From Promerops cafer (taxonomy: Eukaryota; Chordata; Aves; Passeriformes; Nectariniidae), in NCBI GenBank assembly GCA_013398275.1, contig VZSE01014411.1, positions 1 through 64,000 on the forward strand: a stretch of 64,000 bases of DNA. Reading direction: 5' to 3'. Under the pieces are notes generated by a model, which was not told the origin of the DNA, did no database searches, and was given only the letters and a program-made list of their open reading frames with translations. Position numbers and translations under genes: made by a program. Below, one piece after another: positions 1-12,400 of the stretch. Every line of letters begins with the position of its first letter. Positions within the stretch are counted from its first letter, which is position 1.

Positions 1-88
1 CTGGGCTACTGATTTCACCCCTAGCAAGGCTTACCACCCTTGGGCCTGCTTCCAGACAGCCCAGATGCATCCCTTTCTCCCTTCAAAC

Positions 89-1130
89 CTAGTTTAAAGC
101 CCTCTCAATGAGTTCCACCAGTTCATAAGATAAAATCCTTCTGCCCTTAACAGAGAGATGGAGCCCATCAAGTTCCAGCAGGCCAGGTGCCATAAAAGTT
201 GCCCCATGATCAAAGAACCCAAAATTCTGCTGATGACACCAACACTTGGGCCACTTGTTGATAATGTGGGCTCTCCTATTCCTTTCATTGTTTTTCTGTG
301 CCACCAAAGGGACTGGGCAGAACACCACCTATGCTCCTGCCCTATCAACCACTTGACTCAGTGCCCAAAAGTCCCTTTTAGTTGCCCTGACACTCCTCTT
401 TTCAATCTCATCACTGCCAGCTTGGAGTATCAGCAGTGGGTAACAGAGGGCTGAATCAGCCCAGGAAGTCTCTCAGTAATATCCCATACCCAGGCCCCAG
501 GGAGGCAGCAGACATCCCTGTGGGATGGGTCTGGTCGACACATGGGGCCCTCTGTTCCCCTCAGAAGGTAATCACCCACTGTGTCTTCTTTTCTTTTTAA
601 CGTCAGAGGTGGTGATGCGTCTGACAGATGAAGTGTAATTGGGAGGCCCACTGGGCAGATAATTTTCTTCTACATCATCAGGCTGACCATCTAGATCCAG
701 GGCCTCATACCTATTCTGAAGTGGCACCTGGGTAGGTGATGGGGGAATTTTTATTGCCTCCTCGAGTAGGGACCCATTTCCACTCCCCTTCATCCCAGGT
801 GAAGGGTGTCTCAGGGATCAGGTGTCCTCCTGTTGCCTGAGAGTGGGAGGCATGGGAATCCTCTGATTCCTGGTGGGCCTCCCTCAAGGATGGAAGGGTG
901 GAACTCCACCAATCTATTTCCCTTTCATTTTCCCTAATACTCCTTAGTCTGTCAACTTCCTCCCTAAGCTCAGCCACCAGTGAAAGGAGATCATTCACCT
1001 GTTCACACCACAGGCAAGCTTCTTCTGCAACTCCCCTGGTGCCACTGATAAGCTCAAACACTCCACACAGGAAGGGGTCTGGACGGACGCATCCTTTTTG
1101 GAAGGGTTCTATTTGGCTACGTACACTTTT
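89..1130 (-). pseudogene. CR1 ORF1 remnant (coiled coil plus SGNH esterase-like domain)
   Basis: CR1 ORF1 encodes a nucleic-acid-binding accessory protein with a C-terminal SGNH/GDSL esterase-like domain. Here the reading is split over several minus-strand frames (711-1061, 572-793, 430-651, 89-328), so it is broken by frameshifts. The N-terminal piece has a heptad-rich stretch (LVAELREEVDRLRSIRENE), likely a coiled coil. The middle piece contains GDYLLRGTEGP, where active CR1 copies carry GDSLLRG, so the nucleophilic Ser is Tyr here (codon 568-570). The last piece keeps the C-terminal block with DGLHLS, which holds the family's Asp and His. The order of blocks is that of CR1 ORF1. A dead copy is the safest reading. 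Confidence 0.8.
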
Positions 1131-1239
1131 ACTAACTGCAGTTTTGGATCATGTAAAAACCATTGCTAACAAAAAAACGCGAAACCAACCAACCAACGAA
1201 AACACAACAAACAACAAACTAATAACCCCACTGAGCAGA

Positions 1240-1395
1240 AAACCTGCAGCCCTTTCTGCTCGCCCTGCCTGCGCGAACTGCCGTGCCGCTCTCCTGTTCA
1301 CCCGCTCCTGCTCGCCGCGCTCCCTAGAGCCCTCTCTTCATGACCCCGCCGCTCGCAGGAGGAAAGCCCCGCCCTGCGCCTGCGGGCCTAATGAG
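1240..1395 (-). promoter_or_regulatory. GC/CpG-rich leader at the 5' end of the CR1 copy
   Basis: A sharply GC- and CpG-rich patch in otherwise AT-leaning sequence. It lies immediately upstream of the CR1 ORF1 remnant in that element's orientation. LINE 5' leaders carry the internal promoter, so this is the expected place for one. Between it and ORF1 is an A/T-rich stretch (1150-1235) that reads as T-rich with repeated GGTT on the minus strand. Assignment to the CR1 leader is from position and partial recall. It could instead be host CpG-rich DNA. Confidence 0.5.
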
Positions 1396-2679
1396 CACTT
1401 ACTACATTATCTAGACCCGTTTGCAGCAGACATCTCATTTTCCATCTGCGTGATGGGTTATCTGCCAGCATAGGCTGTTGTTGTGTGTTAACCGCCTTGT
1501 CCTGGAAACTTATTCCTAAGTCATCCATCTTCCTTCTCTTAGCTATGAGTGACAGAGCCATGGCCCCAGCTGTTCCTGTAATATGGAAAAAAGCAAATGT
1601 GTTCTCAACAGACTCCTGAGGGTTAACCCTCACTTCGTCCCTCAGGGGCTGTTACACCAAACCCTGACCTCACTGGAGTTGTTATTTGTTCAGTGATACT
1701 GCCAAGAGACGAGGGTAGTGCCACACAATGCAGGATGCTGGAACAGGAAGGAGGAGCACATGGTGTAGAACTGTGCACCAAAGTCTCAGGAGAATTAGTT
1801 TCAATTCTTCACTTTAAAGATACCCCGTTTAGGCTGCAGATAGCTCATTTCTGGTTTTCAGGACTACATTTCATTCCTAATCTGTAAAGGAGCAATGCTG
1901 GCATGCCCTGACATGCAGAGGTGCAGAGAGAGTGATTTCTGAAAGGCTGTGAGGTGTTTTGGGGCTGTCCAAACATTGCGGTTTGTTGTCAGTAAGCATT
2001 GGTTTAGTTGCCCTTGGGAGGTGGTGCTGGAGATGTTACCCAGCCTGTTGTATCCCTTAGTCTCATGGAGGAACTTCCTTGGTCTACCAGTCCTTTTCCA
2101 GCTGTTGGCAGCACAGCACCATTGCTCACAGGAGGGATGCTGTCATGGTGCTGTCGTGTGCTGCTGGTGGATATTATGAAAGATGCCGAGATGTCCTTAA
2201 GCCCTACAGCCAAATGGACAACATGGCAAAGGAAAGCAGTCTCCTTTCTGCTCTCTGCTTATTGCTTCTTCCTGGAAGGGGCTGGTACCCAGGACCCCTC
2301 ACAAGGACCCTTTCTAGAAGGTGACATGGATGTCAAGCTTCCCTCCATATACAGTCCTCTGGCAGTATCACACCAGCCTTTGCTCCTTCAAACACCCCCA
2401 CGTGCCTTTGTTCTGAGCCTGAAGTATGACATTAGCGCCAGTTCAGGCTATGACTCTGCAGAGCTCTAGCACAACCCTCATGTCATTTCAAGCACTCTGA
2501 ACTTAAAAACAGTTGCAGAATAAACATTAATTCCAGAATGCTGCAGAGAACAAGGGAAGACCAACGCCAAGTGCTTTAAAGCATGGATACAGTCCTGCAC
2601 CAGCCCTCTTGTTCAGTAGGTTACCCTGTGTGTGCTGCCGCCTGTGCTCATGGCACCTCTGCTGTGGAATTCAGTATCA
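1396..2679. other. Intronic sequence, nothing recognised
   Basis: About 1.3 kb between the CR1 5' end and the solo LTR. It has short open frames on both strands without recognisable domains, no splice-flanked HS1BP3-like coding, and no tandem repeats I can see. By gene order it is intron of HS1BP3. Confidence 0.6.
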
Positions 2680-3601
2680 AAATCTGTCCAAAGCCACTCC
2701 ATCACTGCTCTCCTCAGCTGTGCATGGGAGAGAAATTATAACGACAGACTCATGGGTTGAGGTAAGGATAGGGTGAGATTATTCACCAGTGACCGTCACA
2801 GGCAAAACAGGCTCCACCTGGGGAAATGAACTGAATTTATTACCAGTCAAATCAGAGCAGGACAATGAGAAATAAAATTGAATTATTAAATGCTTTCCCC
2901 CCACCCCTCCCTTCTTTCTGGACTCAGCTTCACACCTGATTTTCTCTACCTCCCCACCAGCAGTGCAGGGGGATGGGGAATAGGGGCTGTGGTCAGTTCA
3001 TCACATGTTATCTCTGCTGTTCCTTCCTCTGCAGGGGGAGGACTCCTAACATCCTTTTCCTTTGGGGTCACAAGTCCTGCCAGCAAACCTGCTCCAGCAT
3101 GGGCTCCTCTGTCCACAGGTCCTGCCAGGAGCCTGCTCCAGTGTGGGGTCTCCACAAGGTCATAGCCTCCTTCAGGCATCCCCCTGATCCAGGTTGGGAT
3201 CCTCCACGGGCTGCAGGTGGATCTCTGTTCCCCCATGGGCCTCCATGGGCTGTGAGGGCACAGCTGCCTCACCAGGGGCTGCAGGTGGATCTTTGCTCTG
3301 GCACCTGGAGTATCTTCTCTGCCTTCGTCACTGCCCTGGGCATCTGCAGGACTGTTTCTCTCACATTCTGATTCTCTCCTGACTGCAGTTGCAGAATATT
3401 ATCTATCTATCCCTTATCTATGCTATCACAGAGGCACTACCACCGTGGCTGGTGGGCTTGGCCTTGGCCACTGAGGAGTCCCTCTTGGAGTTGGCTGGCA
3501 TTGACTCTGTTGGACATGGGGAAGCTTCCAACAGTTTCTCACAGAAGCCACCCCTGTAGCCCCTGCCCACTACCAAAACCTTGCCATGCAAACCCAGTAC
3601 A
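2680..3601 (-). mobile_element. Solo LTR of an avian endogenous retrovirus, degenerate
   Basis: The stretch closely follows a long, very abundant bird LTR that I recognise. Landmarks are the 'ccaaagccactccatcactgctc' type start, the 'catgggttgaggtaagga' block, a run of repeated 'ctgctccag..tggg' units at 3080-3290, 'gaggcactaccaccgtggctg' near 3430, and an end at 'caaacccagtaca' (3601). On the minus strand this reads TGTACTGGG at the start, and it has a polyadenylation signal (TTTATT on +, 2836-2841). No internal retroviral genes flank it, so it is a solo LTR left by recombination. The left boundary could be as far out as about 2644. The family name is not assigned because I cannot search a repeat library. 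Confidence 0.72.
2836..2841 (-). promoter_or_regulatory. Polyadenylation signal of the solo LTR
   Basis: TTTATT on the + strand is AATAAA on the minus strand. It lies near the R/U5 side of the minus-strand LTR, where its transcript end is expected, and it fixes the LTR orientation. Confidence 0.5.
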
Positions 3602-6279
3602 GCAGGTACCAGTGTCCCCTCTTGGAAGAGCAAAGGAAGCTGAAGAAAGACAGGAGTGAGGCCAGGAGCTGGGTGGGTAGCATGAAGGGACTTGGCTACA
3701 GGAAGAAGTCAGCCCTGTGAATCAGCATTTTGACCATATCTGATGTACTGTGCATTTACAACCACACTGACCTTGTGGTGTTTGTTCTCTGTCCTGGCTG
3801 TGTGGCATGTGAAAGGTCTGCTGTAGCATTTCTGCTTATGGATCCAAATCCTGAAGTGCCCTGAGTCTGTGTTTTCTGTCTGTAGGGATCATTCTTCCTC
3901 CAGCACTGCCATAGCCATTGTAACACAAGGGAGTTAAAGCTCAAAACATTGTGCAGTTACTTGTAATTGCTACTCCCCTGCTTTCATCAGCATCATTTCA
4001 GCAGTTTTCAAGTCATCCCTCTTACTGACACAGATCAGTGATACAATTTGTGTTCCCTCTCTGTATTTAACCAAACATCCTCCTTTACCAAAGCTCAGGT
4101 AATTTCTCACGTCTCCAACTTACTAGATGGTACAAGATTCTTCACAGCGTAGAGCTTTAATGTTCTTTGAATGAATTTAGGATTTGTGAGTCAGCAAAGT
4201 GACCCAAAGGATCAAGTTAGGTCACAGGTGAGTGACCAGTAGCTAAACCTGGCTCACACTGTGAGTGACCAGTAGTTAAGCCTGGAAAGAGGTCTCCTTG
4301 GTTGGTTGGGCTCTATGTTAGTTGCTTTTTGTCCCCACACAAGCCTGAGATCTCATGTCATCTGGGGTATGAGAGCCTGAGATGTTTACCAGCATTTCTA
4401 CCCACGGTCTGTCTTCCCTGATCCATTTTCCCTGCTGCACCCCTTGCAGCTGGAATCTTCAGGGTTTAATGCAGCCATCTCAAGGGGCCAGTGGGCAGGA
4501 GCAGATCATCAGGTGGCTGAGCAGGAGCAAGGAGTGGGGTGTGCAAGGAGTCAGTTGTGTGGATCTACAGGCTCATGTTCTTTGTGTTAAGTCATAATCC
4601 TCTGGGGATGTGAGATGTTAGCTGGAGGCCTGGGATTATCTATCTGCCAGCTCTGGAGAGTGCTGTGGGAATAGCAAGTGTCCTCTGGCTGGGCTGAGCT
4701 CAGAGGTTTTTCGCTAGTAGGAGGGGAGTGAATTTTGTTAAGATTTTGGAATATTGTCATGGCTGCCAAATAACACTAGCGCTGAGTTGGATCACAAGCA
4801 TAAGCCAGAGCACTTGTGAAAACTACTCATTTCTTCTTCCAGTCACATGTTGTGGCTTGCTGGCACTTAGCAGGTTCCAGTGATTCAGTGCTTGGCCCTG
4901 CTGTGCTCCCGAGGGGGTTTGTGCTGCTTCCCCACTGGACCCCCCTCCAGCCTGACAGCCAGCTACTGGCACGCTGAGCTCAGTGCCCAGCCCCTGGAAT
5001 TACTGACCTTGCAAAAGCTTCTCTGCTGAGAAATCAAGCTAGTTAGCAATAAAATCACAAATAGGAATCCAATTTAAAAATACGAATTTTGTCAGCCGTT
5101 TTTCTGCTTACAGCAGAAAGCAGCCCCTAGGCAGCTGCCACTGCAGAGCCTCAGTGTCTTGCTTAGGAGAGAGAGATTGTGTCTGGGGTGCTCCCTGGTG
5201 TGACTGTTCCTACAGTCTGACCTCCAGCAGTGTCTGCAGCATCACAAGTGGAATTGCTTCATGCAGTAGGTATATCCATGGCCTAGGGAATATTTCACCC
5301 AGAGCACTTTTATCTTACCTCTGTTAAAAAAAATCATCACAAGAAACCTGTAGGCAGGAAAGCAGTGTTCTCTTTTTATGGAAGATGTTTTGATGTCATG
5401 ATCAGCAGGAGAGGCAGCAGCTGGAGCACGGCACCGTGTCTGCAACAGCGGTCTCATTTAGCTCTGACAATGTCTCACTGTGTCCTTCTCTCTTATAGTT
5501 CCTGTGGAGCCATCTCTGAGTTGTGGTGAGAGTTCTGTTTTACCCGTGGCACAGCCAAGAGAAAAAAGTGACCTCTGTGAACAGCAGGATGTGGGGGAGG
5601 GAAGGCAGTGGGGAACCAGGCTCAGCCCCATCATCCTTCCTCAAGTTGATGCAAATCCTGCTTGGCTACTGCTGGAATCTGCTCGATGCCTTGGTAACTG
5701 GCCCCTCTCGAGCTTTTCATAAGCTCTTTAGATGTAGTGTGACAGACACGTCAGACAAAATTTTAGACTAGAATATTATGTGCTAGAGGTTTTTTGGAGG
5801 CTGAGGGTTGGCCTGTGCAGGTACCAGGCAAAGACAAGGAAACTCAGACTTAGTTTAATATGGAGCGTCAGAGATTAGAGAGGCCAAACGTTTTTTTATG
5901 CAAACATCCTCTATCCTATTTGAAGCTTTTCTGTTCACAGACAGAGAAAAATTCGAGTTGTGTCTACAGTCTGGGCTCTTGTACCCCTTCCTTGAGGAGG
6001 GAATTCAGGTGAGGCAGCAGCAAAGTGGTAATTATCTCCTCCTCAGTAGCACAGTGTGAGTCCAGGGGGCTAGACTGCATTCTGTTGTGAGGGGGTAAAG
6101 ATTAAAGAACCCCAAATTAAAACTTTATTAGTAGAGGTAGCGGTTGCAAACCGGCTGCTTGTCCTTGGAAGGAGGCACCAAACAGATTAGACCTTGCCAA
6201 GGCCTGTAGTGAGATGACACTTTGAAACTTTCAGTGTTAAGCTGAAAAGGGTAGGTTTAGATGAGATATAAATACAGTA
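3602..6279. other. Intronic sequence, no gene recognised
   Basis: About 2.7 kb with only short unrelated open frames. The one internal structure I see is a 25-base sequence repeated at a 33-base period (4228-4285). A stretch at 5470-5770 begins after an acceptor-like 'tctcttatag' and stays open on +, but it matches no HS1BP3 segment and has no convincing donor. Confidence 0.6.
4228..4285. repeat. Two-copy tandem repeat, 33-bp period
   Basis: The 25-mers at 4228-4252 and 4261-4285 both read gtgagtgaccagtag followed by a near-identical ctaaacctgg/ttaagcctgg, differing at two positions. The 8-base spacer is 'ctcacact'. It is a small local duplication with no evident function. Confidence 0.8.
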
Positions 6280-6465
6280 AAGGTGGTGAGACACTGGCCC
6301 AGAGAAATGGTGGATGCCCCACCCCTGGAAGTGTGCAAGGCCAGGTTGGATGGGGCTCTGAGCAGCCTAATTGCAGGTGTCATGTACACAACAGGGATAG
6401 GTGGTGTTGGAATAGGTCATGTTAATGTCCCTTTCAACCCAAGCCATTTTGTGACTCTACTGTTC
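6280..6465 (+). mobile_element. CR1 LINE, 3' end fragment
   Basis: Follows the CR1 3' consensus: 'gtggatgccccacccctggaagtg', then 'aaggccaggttggatggggctctgagcagcct', then 'gtccctttcaacccaagccattttgtgactct'. Only the last 185 bases or so are present, the usual 5'-truncated insertion. It is in sense with HS1BP3, within its intron. The centre (6375-6420) departs from consensus, so the copy is old. Confidence 0.88.
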
Positions 6466-9400
6466 CATGAGGTGTGAGTGCCCAGCACATCTGAAAATGA
6501 GGTATCAACACTGATGCCTCATGGTATGAGGTATTCACCTGTTCAGTACTTTTTCAGAAAACAGACTTAACAGGAAGCTACAGTAGTATGTTCATGTCAG
6601 GAGGGGAGCAGGTTTCACCATTTCAGTGTTGAAGAAACGAATCACTTCTCCAAAATGGTTGCTATTTGCATTTGTCACTTTTAGCTTCTACTTGTAAGAA
6701 TTCTCAGCATGGCATTGCATACTTTTAGTACCTTTAATTCCCTCTTTGTGAGGCCTTCTTTTTAAGCGTTTGCTCCCAAATCTGTTGAGATTGTGGCAGA
6801 AAACATACTTACTAGCAAGTTTTTTTCACACGCTGTTTCAGCTTGGGTGACTTGGATTGTGAAGCTTCTCAGGATGTTTTGTGAAGAATGTGTCATAAAG
6901 GAACGATGCTGGCAGGTTGATTTCATTACAGTGGTCAAATTTAAATTCTTATGGCACATTTTTTGCTGAGCGATATTGCATACAGAGATCACTTTACAGG
7001 CATGCAACACAGTACTTACTCAAGAATTTGTTCATTTTGGAGCTACAGACTTGCAGCAATCATTAATTAATGTAAGAGAATGGATTTTGTTTTTGGAGTG
7101 TAATTTTTATAGGGTTGAAAGAAAGTTTCCTGAGAAGTAAGTGCTGAAATGTAACTATTCCTAAAAGTAACTCCTTTAGCTTGAATTTTATTTTAAAGGA
7201 AATAAACCAAGGGATAATGTCTTGAAGAATTTTTTAAGTCCAAACTGTTCTCTTTTGTTTTATTTCCTGATGAAACTTTGTTTCTTCAGAAAGATTTTGC
7301 ATTTATTTAAGATTTGACATGAATTTTGCCTTTTATTGAAAACTGACTAGTAAACATTGTTTATTTTTAGAGACTAGCAGTTACAGCTAGTTATTTGTGA
7401 TCAGCTTCAACCTCTCCCCTTTCTCTTGTTTTGCCTACTGTTACCTCTGCTTAGTTTTATCCTTTTTCTTCCCCTTACCTTTTCTCATCTGCATTTTCCC
7501 ACTTTCCAAGTGAAGTTTCCTGTTTGTCTTTCAGTTACTGCCTGTGGTCTTTTTCAAAAGCATAATTTGACCAATGGTAGTGATCTTTAGGGTTAAAGAA
7601 GAGTCCAGAACAGAGGTCTAGAGAGTAAGAGGTATATGATGTGAAGAAGGGAGTTCAAGATGACAAGGAGGAGGCCTTATAGTCAGTCCAGAGGGTAAGG
7701 CAGCATTGCAGATTCTGGAGGTGGAGCAAGAAAATGTCTGATACTGGCCAGAAACATTGGGAAAATGAGGAGGAGGGATGAAAAGGGGAAAAAAAGATGG
7801 AATTGGGCAGAAATTGTAAAGGCTGGACATAAGGAAAATAAAAGGTGCACCAGAAGAGGGAAGCAGAGCAAAAATCAATGTTTGTCTCCTTTTATCAATT
7901 CGAAATCAATCCTGCCAGACATTCAAAGAGAGAAAGAGAATTAAGGGCATGATAAAAGCTGGTATGCATCAAGCCCTGATGCTGCCATCATGATGATTGC
8001 CTTGTAGCTCTTTTACTAATTCATAGACAGACATAATATTCTCATCTCCTTGTTCTCCCAAAAGAGTGTTGTGGTTTTATCCCCCATTGCTTGAGGCATC
8101 TGAGTGTCCAAGTTAATGCAGAGATGGCTCAGGATCTCTACAGAGAAGCAGGTTCCTGCAGTGGTGCAGTGAGATCACTGTCTGCAGGACATGGAGGAGA
8201 GAAACTTCTGTTGTCCTGCTCCTGCTTCAGAAGAAAATGATGGCAACTTTCAGGATTGCTGTGTCACCTTGGGTAAGATACCATTATTAATTAAGGCTGT
8301 AGGTTCATGAAAAGAAAATAGCATAATTCTGGCCAGACTTTAGTAATGAATGCTCTTTTAATTACTGACTGATTATATCTGATGATCTGCCTTTCTATAA
8401 TTTTATTGAGCATCAGGGGAATGCTCACTGGCCCGTGCTTGTGTTCTACTTTTTTAACTTTTCTGATTTCTAAAATTTTATTTTTAGCCCTCTGTAACCT
8501 CCCTGGAGTTCTAAAATGTGTTGAGTAGTTACATCCAGGGTGCAGAAAATACCTGGCCAATTTTTCCAAAACACCTTAGTGCATGTTAGCTGGTATTGCA
8601 TGTCTGAAAATATTCATCATTAACATGAGTATTAGGATAAGAAAAATTTCAGTGTCAGAAACCCTGAAAGTACCATTTTGCTGCTTTGCAGATGAAACCA
8701 AAGTACTAGTGAGTATTTTTGGCTTTTTCACGTCATTATTCACAACTTTATTATGCTTCTCTTGTTCTGGACCACTGTGGTTTAATTTAGTATGATTATG
8801 TTTTGAAACTTGTCTTTTGTTGTCCTTAACTTGTTTCAGCGAGTCTTACACTCTGGTTTAGTCTAGAAAATCAGAGGAAAAATTATAAAGAAATTTCCTT
8901 TTTGGTAATTTTTCTTCTTTGCAGTCTGCTCTGTAACCCTAGTTCCCTTGCCAGGCTTATGAGTGCTTGAGTGTTTTATTAGTTATTTAGTTGAAAACAT
9001 TCTAGGAAATGTTTCTGTGTTATGATTATTGCTAATGAGCTGTGTACTAAGCAAAAGTTGTCCATCTGTGGTCTTCTCATCTGCTTTCAAATTACGTTGG
9101 AAAAGGATATAATCAGAAAACTTGAGGACAGATTATAAACAGAGCTTGCCTTTGTTTAGGAAGAACAGGTACTCTTGAGTTCTGAGCCCTTCAGAAAAAT
9201 CTCTCCACAAAAGTGGGTCCCTGGATGGGAGCTGAACTCTTGAAAATCTGTTCCTTCAGGCTTTCTTTCCATCTGCTGCTCTACTGGAACAATAATCCAA
9301 GGCTGACCTAATCTCGGAGCTGCAGCAGACAAGCTTTGCAACTGAATACTCTTGTTCCAAATTATTTCTAATTGGAGATTTATTCTGTCAGTTACACATT

Positions 9401-12400
9401 ACCTTACTTTGGGACATGCCAAAGCCATTTAAAATACTGTAAATTAGCGTGATATCCACAAGAAAAAGATTGCTGTGTGAGGGAAAGTATCCCTGCAGCC
9501 AGCACTTGTCCTGGCAGCTTAATGCTTAGGAGTGAGGCTGTGAGAGCTGATGGGCTTTGAATTTCTGTTGGGCATCCCTTGGCCAGAGCAATTGAGAATG
9601 ACCCCTTTTGTCCTGTCTGTTATTATCAGGCAGCTCTGGAAAATGAGCACTGTTGAGTGAAAAGAAAGCAGCAGATGACATTTTGTTTTCTGCACAAACT
9701 AGTGTATAGGATCTTTGTTTTTCAGACGTGGTTTTCAAGAAGATGTGCTAATATTGCTGCTATTCTAGCTATAGCTCTTTTGTTCAAGCCTGAACATAGA
9801 TCTGTGGGAGTTGGGATGTCCATTTATATTAGTGAGCTCTTCCCTTGTAAAATTCCATGGATACCTAATATATGAGTATGTATATTCTGAATTAAGTCTT
9901 TTTTTAATATTACTGTAACACTCATTTTCTGAAGCATAATCTTATTTCTATAAAAAGAGATGGTCATATTTTCTGAATAATAACAGCTGAAAGCTTTTGC
10001 CTGTGTGCTGAGATTACACATGCTCTTGATAACAACACTCACTGTTTTAACCCAGCAGTGAGCATGGGGCAGGGACTGCTCTCTGTATAGAGCACAGTAG
10101 ACACACTGTGATTTAAACCAATGTCACCCAGCATTGGATCTGTAGTTTCAGCATTTCACAGCTATCACACACAGGTCTGGAAATCTTCTGACTTTGGTGT
10201 GTCTTAGTCATCCTCGTTGCTGTTTTCCACAGTTGGCCAGAAAGCTCTTGTGCATTGCTGCTGTGCCAGTGAGACCTGGAGGCTGCCAGATGAGTGACCT
10301 ACATTGTGTCAGTATACAGTAACAGGAGAGCTGTGCTCACAAAGTGAGTGAGGTTTGTAAGTGTCTGCATACAGGGTTTTGTTGACATTTTCATGGGTGA
10401 TTTGAGGATCGTGTGGGAGCCAGGAGTCTCAGCTGGACTTTCAAGTGTTCCAGCAGCCTGACTAGGTGGATTCATATACTCTAATTTTTGATCACCCAGT
10501 TTTGGTCCATGTCAGTTAGAAGGCCAGTCTTTATGTACAGTCACTTAGGAGGCTCCTTTTTAGTCGGAGCAGGAGACAGGAGTGTTGGTTGAGTTACTCT
10601 CATAGTGCTTCGTGTGTAGACGTCAGTAGGCTCAACTGGGTAAATAGTTTCTGCTGAACAAAGGATGCGTCATCCTCAGGGCTGGTTTGGTTTTTGTTAA
10701 GGTTTTAAAAGTCACTTGAGTGATGTTCCAAAAGTTCACTTGTTTCATAAATAAATAGCAATAACACAGGTCATCTTCTGCCAGCTGGATGCTCGTAGTT
10801 TCTAAATGTCAGATTCCAAGGTTGTGAGCGTGATGTATGAAGAAGGTGCTAATGAAGTGCAGGGTTTGAGTACAGTAATACTTTGGAAGACTTAATGTTC
10901 CTTCATTTCTGTCTTCCCCAAAGACTCTGCATTCCTACACAAGTTTACTGCACCCTGGTACATCATGATCATCAAATTAGCTGTCCTTGCAGCTTCTCCT
11001 CTGCATGCCTGCCATTCTGGGGCTTCACAATCAGCTTGGCTCCAGCAGAGTCCCTGGGTCCTGCTAATGGGGAGGTAGCACCAATATACAGAGAGGGGAT
11101 GGGCAGGCAGATGCACACTCAGGCCAGCTGCAGAACCTCAGACAGTCTCTTAAACTTCTCACACCCCCCTTTTCATCTATTAACCTCTGCTCAGCAGTGC
11201 AGTCTGGACTGGCATTGCTAAATACAGAACCGTGGGAATCCTGTTTCCCACTTAGGGACTGACTTCAACAGTGTCCCTGTATGGATATGCTGGAATTACT
11301 TGGCAGTCCAACAGTGGCTTCCTTAGAAGGGTAGTGAGGGGAAACAACTTGAAGGCAGAAAAACAATTTCCTCCTGCTCCTACCAGTACCAGTCAAGCCC
11401 AGCGGGTCTGGCCCTGTGCCCTGTAGCTGCCAGAGGAGTCCCCTGGCCAAACAGAAAGTGAGCACGTGTTAGTGGGCTGGTTTGGTGGCCAGACTACCCA
11501 GAAGGTTGTTACCAGGACCTTTCAGCTCCATTATTTCTGTTTTACATGCTGTTCTGTATAATGCTCTTCATGATTCTCTTCCCTTTCTTTGGTGTTTCCC
11601 ACTATTCTGATATTGTTTACTGCAAATACTTGAGCTAACTAATAGTAAATTCCTCGCTAACTTCACTGGGGTGGAGACCTGTTGCTTGGCAATGTACTAG
11701 CTAGTGCGTTTAATTACCTGTGCCATGATGGGCTCTTATGCATCAGGAGAGCTGTTGTAACTCTCTAAATGGACAAGGGGTCTTGTCAAAGACTTTTGCC
11801 ATTCTGTAGGTTGGCGAATCATCACCTATGTTGTCATTCACCTCTCAAAGAATACTATGTGAGGCGTGGATTATGCAAGTAAAGGTTGCTTCTTCCCTAG
11901 TAGATCAGATTTATTTGTGTTTATTAAATCTTTTTTTTAATTGGTTTGTCAGCTCTGAACAACTTGGTCCTACTGTTCTTCTGGTTTTGTTGTTGTTTAT
12001 TTTACCTTTTCCTTTAATACTTAGGCTCATTTGAGTGATGGATCCCTTACTACAGTTAATAAAGCAATTAATTTGAGTTTGTGTAGGCATCCTGGGTGAA
12101 AGCTGCCTGTACATATTATAACTTCAGATTATGACAGGTTTTGGAAGAAGAGTCTTCTACAAACGCTTCAGTTTGAAGCAGTTCCTTGGAGCTGGGCTTT
12201 CAAAAGTAGCTCAAATTCAGAAGTTACTCGAGATATATCCCTGATTAATATGAATGCAAAAAAGAAAAAATTCATTAAAGTTTCTTCTGCTTTAAAATGA
12301 AGGGTTTTGTCATAAATAGTTGTTGCTGACACCTGCAGATACCTTTAGAGTAACAAATGGGATATATTTCCAAATAAAGCAATATTTCGGTTCTACATGG

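Larger units (their letters stand above)
1..1395 (-). mobile_element. CR1 LINE, 5' part (leader, ORF1 and start of the inter-ORF region)
   Basis: Read on the minus strand, this is the 5' portion of a chicken-repeat-1 (CR1) retrotransposon. It starts near 1395 with a GC-rich leader, runs through ORF1 (about 1130 to 89) and leaves the window at base 1 in the spacer before ORF2. Bases 1-88 match my memory of the CR1 sequence just after ORF1. Most CR1 copies in bird genomes are truncated at the 5' end, so one carrying leader and ORF1 is uncommon. It lies antisense in an intron of HS1BP3. Recognition is from recalled CR1 ORF1 protein features, not from a search. The exact 5' end is uncertain. Confidence 0.82.

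Noticed and set aside
898..1473. 191-codon + strand open frame
   Set aside because: It covers the CR1 ORF1 coiled-coil region in antisense and the CpG-rich leader. Composition artefact.
5480..5771. Possible exon after an acceptor-like 'tctcttatag'
   Set aside because: The translation does not match any part of HS1BP3 that I remember, and no donor in matching phase was found. The following exon needs a two-base overhang.
8583..8795. Possible upstream HS1BP3 (PX-region) exon
   Set aside because: No PX-domain motif is present, and the hydrophobic run is typical of random AT-rich sequence.
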